From positions 1 through 64,000 of the forward strand of contig JANJVQ010000014.1 in assembly GCA_024710005.1 (NCBI GenBank): DNA of 64,000 bases. Direction: 5' to 3'. This DNA comes from Paludibacter sp. (GTDB lineage: Bacteria; Bacteroidota; Bacteroidia; Bacteroidales; Paludibacteraceae). Position numbers and translations under genes: made by a program. Shown piece after piece: positions 16,033 to 23,269 of this stretch; the first letter of the stretch is position 1; the number at the start of each line of letters is the position of its first letter. The notes beneath the pieces are model-generated. The model was not told the DNA's origin, did no database searches, and saw only the letters and a program-made list of their open reading frames with translations.

Positions 16033-16722
16033 ATGAATCCTTACCGTATTTTAGTTGTAGATGATGAAGAAGATTTATGTGAGATTCTTCAGTTTAATCT
16101 CGAAACAGAAGGTTACGAGGTTGAAGTTGCCAATAGTGCAGAAGAAGCTTTAAAGCTGGATATGGCGTCTTTTCACCTGATTTTACTTGATGTGATGATG
16201 GGCGAAATGTCGGGTTTTAAGATGGCTCGTTTGTTACGTGACAATCCGCATACCGCGAAAATTCCGATTGTTTTTCTTACAGCCAGAGATGCTGAGAATG
16301 ATAAGCTTACCGGTTTCAATATCGGGGCAGATGATTATATAGCCAAACCATTTTCCATTCGGGAGGTAATAGCAAGGGTAAAAGCCGTTATCCGCAGGTA
16401 TGCAGCTCCTGATGAGGAAAAACAGGAAGACAGGTTGCTTGTGTATGATGGTTTGGTCATGAATCTTGGTAACAAAAAGGTAATTGTTGATGGGGAAGAG
16501 GTGCAATTTACCAAAAAGGAGTTCGAGATGTTGCGGTTGTTTCTGGAATATCGTAACCGGGTTTTTACACGTGATGAAATTCTCTCCCGGGTCTGGTCGG
16601 ATGATGTGATTGTTCTGGACCGGACCATAGATGTTAATATAACCCGTCTGAGGAAAAAGATTGGTCCCTATGGTAAAAATATTGTAACCCGACTGGGTTA
16701 TGGCTACTGTTTTGAAATCTGA
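16033..16722 (+). CDS. phoB: PhoB-type response regulator
   Basis: 229 residues. The receiver domain (1-~120) has acidic pocket Asp10/Asp11, phospho-acceptor Asp53 in LILLDVMMGEMSGF, Thr83 and Lys105. The winged-helix OmpR/PhoB DNA-binding domain (~135-229) has EFEMLRLFLEYRNRVFTRDEILSRVW and ends RLGYGYCFEI. It is co-transcribed with the kinase gene 5 bp downstream. Assignment to PhoB rests on linkage to the porin, PiT transporter and kinase and on the 11-bp direct-repeat boxes in nearby promoters, since OmpR-type regulators look alike. Confidence 0.88.
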   Translation: MNPYRILVVDDEEDLCEILQFNLETEGYEVEVANSAEEALKLDMASFHLILLDVMMGEMSGFKMARLLRDNPHTAKIPIVFLTARDAENDKLTGFNIGADDYIAKPFSIREVIARVKAVIRRYAAPDEEKQEDRLLVYDGLVMNLGNKKVIVDGEEVQFTKKEFEMLRLFLEYRNRVFTRDEILSRVWSDDVIVLDRTIDVNITRLRKKIGPYGKNIVTRLGYGYCFEI

Positions 16723-16727
16723 ATAAG

Positions 16728-18461
16728 ATGAAGCTGAATCGCAGGTTGTTTTTGTATTTCTTTTCGACTTTTTTTCTGTTGATGACTGTAATCGGTTTTT
16801 TTCAGTATCAGCGGGAAAAAGCTTTTCGTACAGAACAACTGGATCAGCTGTTGTCGACTTATAATCAAACGATTCATAAGTTTATCGAATTGAATCCGTG
16901 GGATCCCCGCGCTCTTTCTTCTTTTTTACAGGTTTTTCCCGATAGCAACCTCCGGGTAACAGTTATTGCACCTGATGGCGTTGTTATGTACGATTCCTAT
17001 GTACAGGATGTCGGTCAGCTTGAGAATCATATTCACCGGCCGGAAATTATGGATGCCATGGATAATCCTTTGGGGAAAGGCGTCTCTATACGGAAATCTA
17101 CATCAACCAATATCGATTTTTACTACCTGGCGCATAAGTTCGAACATATTTATGTCCGCAGTGCCTTGCCATATAATATAGGACTGGCAGTGATGCTGAA
17201 GGCCAATATGCATTTTCTGTATTTTATGGCTTCGGTGTTATTGCTGGCTTCGTTGCTGTTGTTCTTTATTTCCAAGAATATCACACGTTCCATCGACCGT
17301 CTTCAGTTGTTTCTTTCTAATATTGAAAATGAGAAAGTAGTTGATTCGGAAATTATTTTCCCGGGGGATGAATTGGGCCAAATCAGCAGTAATATCGTAA
17401 AGACGTATAAAAAACTATGGAAGACGAAATCGCAGGTTAAAAGAGAGCGTGAAAAACTGATTCAGCATCTTCAGATATCTCAGGAAGGGTTGGGAATTTT
17501 TTCTGCTGAGAAGAAAGAAATTCTTGTCAATTCACATTTTATATTGTACTCCAGAATACTGGCCGACACAAATCTGGAATCGGTTGATGCCTTGTTCCTG
17601 ATTCCTGAGTTTGCTGAAATTAATGCTTTTGTTGATGAAGGATTGCGAAGTAAAGAACTGAACCGGAAGCGGGTTACCATTGAAAAGAGCGGTAAAGTTT
17701 TTTTAATTCAATGCATTGTTTTTATAGATGAAACCTTTGAGATATCTATTAATGATATAACCGCGCAAGAGCAGGAGAACCGTTTGAAGCGTCATTTGAC
17801 CCAGAATATTTCCCATGAGTTGAAAACGCCGGTAAGCAGCATTCTTGGATATATGGAAAGTATTGTCAGTAATCCCGACCTTACCCCGGAAAGACAACAG
17901 TTCTTTATCGAGCGCTCCTTTCAGCAGGCGCAACGTCTAACCGCTTTGTTACAGGATATTTCAACCCTGAATAAAATTGAAGAAAGTACGGCGTTGTTTG
18001 AGAAAGAGATTGTAGATATTGCTGAAATTGTAAAAGATGTGTTGAATGATGTACATCTACAACTTGAGGCTAAACATTTTACGGTGATAAATGATTTTCC
18101 TGATGAGTTGAAAATCAGGGGTAACCGGTCATTGATATATTCAATTTTCAGAAATCTGACCGACAATGCACTGGCTTATGCCGGGACGAATATAACCCTG
18201 GAAATGAGTTGTTACCGCGAAGATGAACAGTTTTATTATTTTTCGTTTTCAGATAATGGGAACGGCGTAGCAGAAGAGCATCTTGTGAGAATCTTCGAAA
18301 GGTTTTATCGTGTTGATAAGGGACGAAGCCGTAAAATGGGTGGCACAGGTTTGGGGCTTGCTATCGTTAAGAATGCAGTCATCCATCATGGTGGAACCAT
18401 TACGGCAAAAAACATCAGTACAGGCGGACTGAATTTTATTTTCTCTTTAAAGAAAAACTGA
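16728..18461 (+). CDS. phoR: PhoR-type sensor histidine kinase
   Basis: 577 residues. Two membrane segments (~7-25 and ~160-182) flank a ~135-residue periplasmic sensor region. A HAMP-like linker, a PAS-like region (~245-345) and the HisKA domain with ISHELKTPVSSILGY (phospho-His363) follow. The HATPase domain has NLTDNALAYA (N box), FSDNGNGV (G1) and GGTGLGLAIVKN (G2). The large periplasmic loop is unlike E. coli PhoR but common in Bacteroidota kinases of this group. The gene starts 5 bp after phoB and forms an operon with it. Confidence 0.87.
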   Translation: MKLNRRLFLYFFSTFFLLMTVIGFFQYQREKAFRTEQLDQLLSTYNQTIHKFIELNPWDPRALSSFLQVFPDSNLRVTVIAPDGVVMYDSYVQDVGQLENHIHRPEIMDAMDNPLGKGVSIRKSTSTNIDFYYLAHKFEHIYVRSALPYNIGLAVMLKANMHFLYFMASVLLLASLLLFFISKNITRSIDRLQLFLSNIENEKVVDSEIIFPGDELGQISSNIVKTYKKLWKTKSQVKREREKLIQHLQISQEGLGIFSAEKKEILVNSHFILYSRILADTNLESVDALFLIPEFAEINAFVDEGLRSKELNRKRVTIEKSGKVFLIQCIVFIDETFEISINDITAQEQENRLKRHLTQNISHELKTPVSSILGYMESIVSNPDLTPERQQFFIERSFQQAQRLTALLQDISTLNKIEESTALFEKEIVDIAEIVKDVLNDVHLQLEAKHFTVINDFPDELKIRGNRSLIYSIFRNLTDNALAYAGTNITLEMSCYREDEQFYYFSFSDNGNGVAEEHLVRIFERFYRVDKGRSRKMGGTGLGLAIVKNAVIHHGGTITAKNISTGGLNFIFSLKKN

Positions 18462-18462
18462 A

Positions 18463-19668
18463 TTAGTTGCTGTAAGCTACACGGAAGCCTCTTGTGCTGT
18501 GATAACTGTCGGGGAAATGACTGCGACGCATAGCCGAACGGGAATATAAACTGTTGATGTACCAACTTCCCCCACGCGTAACCCTCATGGAACCCAATGC
18601 CGGCCCGGTTGGATTTGTTTGTGCTGTTGTCGTATACATGTCATACCAGTCTCCGCACCATTCCCACACATTCCCATGCATATCATGTAATCCCCATGCG
18701 TTAGCCGGAAATGAACCGACCTGACTTGTTCCTGTTGGCGAAGTCGAATTTACATTGGTACAGGTGCCATAAGGAAGTTTCCAGTCGTAGTTCGCATCGG
18801 CATCAGTGAGGCAGTTGCCGGTGAAAAACGGAGTTGTTGAACCTGCGCGACAGGCATATTCCCATTCAGCCTCGGTGGGAAGTCTTCCTCCGGCGTAACG
18901 GGCAAATTCGTCTGCGCCATACCATGTTACATTGACAACCGGATGGTTTTCAAAACCACTCACAGGCGCCCATCCTGTGGTAGGATTGAATGTGAGTCCT
19001 ATCCTGGATTCAGCAAGAATTAATACCTGATCCGGATATCTTCCTGTGCTGAATTTTCCGTTACCCTTGACGTTATTTGTGTTCAGAAATAGTGCAAATT
19101 GCTCATTGGTGATTTCATATTTGCTGAGTTTAAAGGCACTCAATGTCACCGTATGCTGGGTTTCATCATTGCTTCGTCCCGGCTCTGTACCCGGACTTCC
19201 CATAACAAATGTCCCTGCCGGAATGGATACTGTCGAAATTTCTGGTACATAAGTTGAAAAAGCTACTTCGTCTCCATATATGATTCCGTGCTCATTGATT
19301 GCATAAGCCCTAACATAATATCTCAAATTGGGTTCAAGACCTGTAATACTGGAAATGAAATTCCCGGGGCCAATTCCGTCGTTTGTATGGTTGTCGTTGA
19401 TAGTCGGGTTTGGGGAGTTGCTCCAGCACACACCACGTCCTGTTATGGTTACTTCGGCCCTGTTCTTGATACTTCCACCTGTATTTACAGATGTGCGTAT
19501 GGTACCTCCCGATTGGGCAGACTCAATAGTGATGTTTGAAATGGGCTTTGTGGCGATATTGGTCAGAAAACGAGCATCAATAAACGATTCACAACCGCTT
19601 AGCAATGCGACAATAAATACAGTTAAACTGTAGATTGCGTTTTGTGATGTTAAACCTCTTTTTTTCAT
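18463..19668 (-). CDS. SUMF1-domain lipoprotein with fibronectin-like domain
   Basis: 401 residues from the ATG at 19668. The signal peptide ends in a lipobox LLSGC followed by ESFID. An earlier in-frame start at 19776 lies upstream of the -7 box and has no signal peptide, so it is rejected. A fibronectin-III-like region (~45-135) with NPTINDNHTN is followed by a C-terminal SUMF1 (formylglycine-generating-enzyme-like) domain with ISTVSIPAGTFVMGSPG, GGRLPTEAEWEYACRAG and MHGNVWEWCGDW. Most lipoproteins of this family are not sulfatase-modifying enzymes; GldK-like and C-type-lectin-like relatives exist. Its role is unknown, and it is convergent with phoR. Confidence 0.85.
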   Translation of the reverse strand: MKKRGLTSQNAIYSLTVFIVALLSGCESFIDARFLTNIATKPISNITIESAQSGGTIRTSVNTGGSIKNRAEVTITGRGVCWSNSPNPTINDNHTNDGIGPGNFISSITGLEPNLRYYVRAYAINEHGIIYGDEVAFSTYVPEISTVSIPAGTFVMGSPGTEPGRSNDETQHTVTLSAFKLSKYEITNEQFALFLNTNNVKGNGKFSTGRYPDQVLILAESRIGLTFNPTTGWAPVSGFENHPVVNVTWYGADEFARYAGGRLPTEAEWEYACRAGSTTPFFTGNCLTDADANYDWKLPYGTCTNVNSTSPTGTSQVGSFPANAWGLHDMHGNVWEWCGDWYDMYTTTAQTNPTGPALGSMRVTRGGSWYINSLYSRSAMRRSHFPDSYHSTRGFRVAYSN

Positions 19669-19741
19669 TGTAAAGTATCCGGTAAAATTGTTATTAAACA
19701 GGTAAATATTTATCAATGTATTCTTTTCAATTTCCAACATA

Positions 19742-19749
19742 CAAAGATA
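19742..19749 (-). promoter_or_regulatory. SUMF1 lipoprotein promoter, -7 element
   Basis: The minus strand reads TATCTTTG, 73 bp upstream of the ATG at 19668. No Pho-type heptamers occupy the matching frame. Confidence 0.6.
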
Positions 19750-19882
19750 TGAAATTGTTATGTAATTTAACTTCATTTTAGATTTGTATTAACATTAATT
19801 TAGATAATAATCAGGTATTTAATGATTGTAAGAATAAATAACGAAGAATGCTTTAAGTTGAGCGTGTTTTTTAATTATTTTT

Positions 19883-19890
19883 TATCTTTG
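19883..19890 (+). promoter_or_regulatory. SDR epimerase promoter, -7 element
   Basis: TATCTTTG, 50 bp before the ATG at 19941. The 19669-19940 gap between the divergent genes is A/T-rich and shows nothing beyond the two promoters. Confidence 0.65.
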
Positions 19891-19940
19891 TAGTGGCTTG
19901 TATTGCTGATTTTTTTTTAATTAAATTTTTGTAATTAGTT

Positions 19941-20915
19941 ATGCGTTATTTCGTTACCGGATGTACCGGGTTTATTGGTATTCATCTTTGCAGGAAGTTG
20001 ATTGCTGAAGGGCATGAAGTGTTCGGATTGGTTAGAAATCCCGGGAAAATTCCACCTGATTTGTTGGGGAGACTGAAAGAAATCAAAGGAGGGTTGGACG
20101 TTTTCGAACGTATTGATTTGGTCTTACCTGAGGTTGATGTTGTGATACATCTTGCAGGTGTAATTACAGGTCGTAGCAGCAAAGACTATGAGCGCATGAA
20201 TTACGAATCCGTGGTTCATTTGCTCGCGTGTCTGAACCGCCAGCATTGGAAACCGAAGCGTTTTATACTGGCTTCATCGCTTGCAGCGGCGGGACCCAAC
20301 AGAAACAGCCTGAATTTACGGGAGTCGGATAAAGCGGCTCCGATTGAACCCTACGGTTTAGCCAAACTCAGGGCAGAGCAGTTGCTGAAGTCGCAACCAT
20401 TTCCAACAACAGCCTTTCGTCCACCCGCGGTAATCGGGCCCGGTGATCCGGCTATGCTGACGCTTTTTAAAATGGTAAACAGGGGTTTTGCTCCGCTTCC
20501 ATCGGGTAAGGTTCAGTTATTAAGTTATATTTATGTTGGTGATTTGGTGGAAGCCATTTACATCATGTCGAAAGAAATAAGTGAAGAGCATAAATTGTAT
20601 TTTACTACTGCTGCTGATGTAATTACCAACCATGATATAATCAGGGAGATTGCAGCTTCTTTAGAGAAAAAAGCATTGATTGTGCGTATCCCGAAAGCAT
20701 TGATATGGTTGATTATGGTTTTATCCACAGCCATATCTTATGTGTTCCGGGTTCCCAATTTCTATGATTACCGGCAATATAAGCAAATGACCACCTCGTC
20801 ATTTGTTTGTACAAGCGAATTGTTGACAGCTGAAACGGGATGGAAAGCAAAAACCGGATTGGCTGAAGCCATCCGGTTAAGTGCTTTGGGGTATAAGGAA
20901 CTAAAGTGGTTGTGA
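19941..20915 (+). CDS. NAD-dependent epimerase/dehydratase (extended SDR)
   Basis: 324 residues. The N-terminal Rossmann motif TGCTGFIG (6-13) is followed by VDVVIHLAGV and the active-site YGLAK (Tyr and Lys of YxxxK), typical of extended short-chain dehydrogenases that act on nucleotide sugars or steroids. A hydrophobic stretch near residues 254-270 (LIWLIMVLSTAISYVF) suggests membrane association, as in some 3-beta-HSD-like members. It lies between the phosphate genes and is convergent with the PiT gene (9-bp gap). Its substrate is unknown and no Pho box was seen. Confidence 0.88.
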   Translation: MRYFVTGCTGFIGIHLCRKLIAEGHEVFGLVRNPGKIPPDLLGRLKEIKGGLDVFERIDLVLPEVDVVIHLAGVITGRSSKDYERMNYESVVHLLACLNRQHWKPKRFILASSLAAAGPNRNSLNLRESDKAAPIEPYGLAKLRAEQLLKSQPFPTTAFRPPAVIGPGDPAMLTLFKMVNRGFAPLPSGKVQLLSYIYVGDLVEAIYIMSKEISEEHKLYFTTAADVITNHDIIREIAASLEKKALIVRIPKALIWLIMVLSTAISYVFRVPNFYDYRQYKQMTTSSFVCTSELLTAETGWKAKTGLAEAIRLSALGYKELKWL

Positions 20916-20924
20916 TAATTCCTT

Positions 20925-23159
20925 TTATTGTTTCATTTTTACCAATCTTTTCTGTGATTTCATCAGGTTGCTTGATTGTAGAGCAATGATTTTTGTTTCG
21001 TTCAGTAAGCTGAGGAAAAGGATGCTGTTGCGTGTACCTGAATCTTTGGATTTTGCCCTTTTGATTTGATTCCGGGTGGCCAGCGCATAGTAGTCGGCAA
21101 TGAGATGTCTCTTTTCGAGTAGATTGTCGAATCGGGAATAATCCCACGACTGAATCATCGATACGAAATCAGAGGCGACTTCAATGACCTGTTCGCTAAG
21201 CCTGGTGAGGTCGTTGATTTGTTCTTTTGTGAATCCCTCGTGGTTATCGTTGATGTACTTAAAGCTTGATTCAGTCATTACTTTCAGGGATTTGGATATT
21301 TCGTAGAAATAATCTATTACCTGAATGTAAAATTGTCCTACCTCAACCGGAGCGCTTTCAAGACGTTTAAGGGTTGGTACAACCTCATAATGACGGCGGT
21401 TTTTGTATTTACGATACAATAAATCAGCTTCTTTATTTAGTTGATTGAGTTTCTTTCTGTCTTCATTAAACAGTCCGTCCAAAGTCTCTCTGTAAATCCT
21501 GATTGTGGTCTCAATAGCTTCTTCCATCTCATTAGAACAAACATGAATTAGGTCTGTTTCGTTTTTGATTTCTAGAGTCGTTTCTTTGGCTTCTTCTTTT
21601 GCAACTCTTTTCTTGTGCACTAAGGTAAATTGGATAATCAGGAATACAACAAGAATGAGTAATCCGATGATAGCATATATACCACCATACATCAAAAGAA
21701 ACGCAACGGTTGCAGAAGCTGTAAATGCAGCTACAGCCGTAAGAAACCATCCGCTGATAACTGTTAACACGCCGGTAATCCGGTACACCGCACTTTCACG
21801 CCCCCAGGCCCGATCGGCCAGTGAAGTACCCATGGCCACCATGAATGTTACATATGTAGTTGATAAAGGTAGTTTTAATGACGTCCCGAGTGAAATAAGC
21901 ATGGCTGCGACGGTCAGGTTGACCGAAGCCCGGATAAGGTCGAAGGACGGATCGTTTGGTTCTTTCTTTTCAAGGGGTTTGAAGCGACTTTCGATAAAGT
22001 TCTTGACCTTTTGCGGAGTAATGTAATTGACAAACTTACCAATATTTAGTGCATTTCTGACCAATGAACGGGAGGCACTGGTTGAAGAGAATTGTTCAAG
22101 TCCTTCTCCCTGTCGGGAAAGATTTACTTCTGTCTTGGTTACGGAGCGGGATTTTTTGTTGAACCATAATGCCAGTACCATAACAACTCCTGAACCTAAC
22201 AGGAACCGCCAATCGACATTTACAGCTTCAGACAATCGTCCCATGTATAAATTATCTATGTTACCGCCCTGTGCTACAAATTCTCCGGCAAACTGATATG
22301 AACTCAGTCCGGCCATGAACACGCCAATAAAGTTTACCAGGTCATTTCCTGCAAACGATAATGCAAGGGCAGCTGTCCCCGTTAAAATGATAACTTTCAA
22401 AATTTTCACCTTGAAAAGATGCTGAAGTAAAGCCATCAGCCCGGTCATGCCCAGGAATGTGTACAGCAGGATGATTGCTGTATGATCATTGAGGTATTGA
22501 ATGTTTTCTTTGGAAATCAGGGTTGTGCTTTTCAGTCCTTTCAGGATAGCAAAATAGGCAATAGCCGTAAGGGCGATGCCTCCCCAGATGGCGCCGACAT
22601 ATTGAAATGACTTGTGGTAATTAAAAGAGAAAATGATGCGGGAAATATACATAACCACCGAACCTACAGCAAAGGAAATTAAAACCGAGACAAAAATGCC
22701 GGAGATGATTTTAAGCGCTTTGCCGGTGTTGATATATTGCGTCAGATCGACAACCTCGTTGTTCTGCCAGATGGTGAACAGGGAAACAGCTACGGCGGCT
22801 CCGAGTAATTCGAAAACAAGCGATACGGTTGTAGAGGTAGGTAGGCCGAAGGTGTTGAAAACATCTAAAAGTATTACATCGGTAATCATTACGGCTAAAA
22901 AGAGCATCATGATACTGGCAAAGGTAAATTTTTCAGGGTAAAACACCCCGCTTCGGGCAATTTCCATCATGCCGGTGGAGAAGAATGATCCCAGAATTAC
23001 GCCGACCGAGGCGACGGTGAGAATGACCCATAAAGGTGCGACTCTGGAACCGACGCTGGAATTCAGGAAGTTCACGGCGTCGTTTGCGACTCCTACCACC
23101 AGGTCGAGTGCTGCGAGAGCCAATAATACAAGTACGATGACAATGTAAATGCTATCCAT
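20925..23159 (-). CDS. PiT-family inorganic phosphate transporter with C-terminal DUF47/PhoU-like domain
   Basis: 744 residues. Two PiT repeats are visible: GVANDAVNFLNSSVGSRV near the N-terminus, and AGNDLVNFIGVFMAGLSSYQ with a late LKLPLSTTYVTFMVAMGTSL. About ten to twelve membrane segments run to residue ~545. The last ~200 residues form a soluble helical DUF47/PhoU-like domain (e.g. SNEMEEAIETTIRIYRE), which may act as a built-in gate. PiT carriers move metal-phosphate with protons or sodium. This fusion is twice the size of a simple PiT and is frequent in Bacteroidota. It has a Pho-type promoter at 23205-23239. Confidence 0.93.
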   Translation of the reverse strand: MDSIYIVIVLVLLALAALDLVVGVANDAVNFLNSSVGSRVAPLWVILTVASVGVILGSFFSTGMMEIARSGVFYPEKFTFASIMMLFLAVMITDVILLDVFNTFGLPTSTTVSLVFELLGAAVAVSLFTIWQNNEVVDLTQYINTGKALKIISGIFVSVLISFAVGSVVMYISRIIFSFNYHKSFQYVGAIWGGIALTAIAYFAILKGLKSTTLISKENIQYLNDHTAIILLYTFLGMTGLMALLQHLFKVKILKVIILTGTAALALSFAGNDLVNFIGVFMAGLSSYQFAGEFVAQGGNIDNLYMGRLSEAVNVDWRFLLGSGVVMVLALWFNKKSRSVTKTEVNLSRQGEGLEQFSSTSASRSLVRNALNIGKFVNYITPQKVKNFIESRFKPLEKKEPNDPSFDLIRASVNLTVAAMLISLGTSLKLPLSTTYVTFMVAMGTSLADRAWGRESAVYRITGVLTVISGWFLTAVAAFTASATVAFLLMYGGIYAIIGLLILVVFLIIQFTLVHKKRVAKEEAKETTLEIKNETDLIHVCSNEMEEAIETTIRIYRETLDGLFNEDRKKLNQLNKEADLLYRKYKNRRHYEVVPTLKRLESAPVEVGQFYIQVIDYFYEISKSLKVMTESSFKYINDNHEGFTKEQINDLTRLSEQVIEVASDFVSMIQSWDYSRFDNLLEKRHLIADYYALATRNQIKRAKSKDSGTRNSILFLSLLNETKIIALQSSNLMKSQKRLVKMKQ

Positions 23160-23204
23160 CCGAAATTAATTTATTTGATTAAAATATGATTCTTGTTCTC
23201 GGTG

Positions 23205-23239
23205 CAAAGGAATGAAATACATGTTACAAAAATGTTACA
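23205..23239 (-). promoter_or_regulatory. Candidate Pho box and -7-like element, PiT gene
   Basis: On the minus strand two identical TGTAACA heptamers (23239-23233 and 23228-23222) stand 11 bp apart. A 9-bp gap leads to TTCCTTTG (23212-23205), one mismatch from TAnnTTTG. The start codon at 23159 lies ~45 bp downstream. The layout and gap equal those of the porin promoter. Confidence 0.7.
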
Positions 23240-23269
23240 AAAACATGTAGAGTGTGTAACAAAGTAAAA

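Noticed and set aside
18463-19668. Sulfatase maturase for the sulfatases at 34-41 kb
   Set aside because: The SUMF1 protein is a lipoprotein with a fibronectin-like part, far from the sulfatases, and their sites are Ser-type, which FGE does not modify.
18463-19776. Longer SUMF1 protein from 19776
   Set aside because: The extra 36 residues lie upstream of the promoter -7 box and hide the lipoprotein signal; the start at 19668 is preferred.
20916-20924. Functional link of the SDR epimerase to the Pho regulon
   Set aside because: It lies among the phosphate genes but has a plain promoter with no in-frame Pho-type heptamers.
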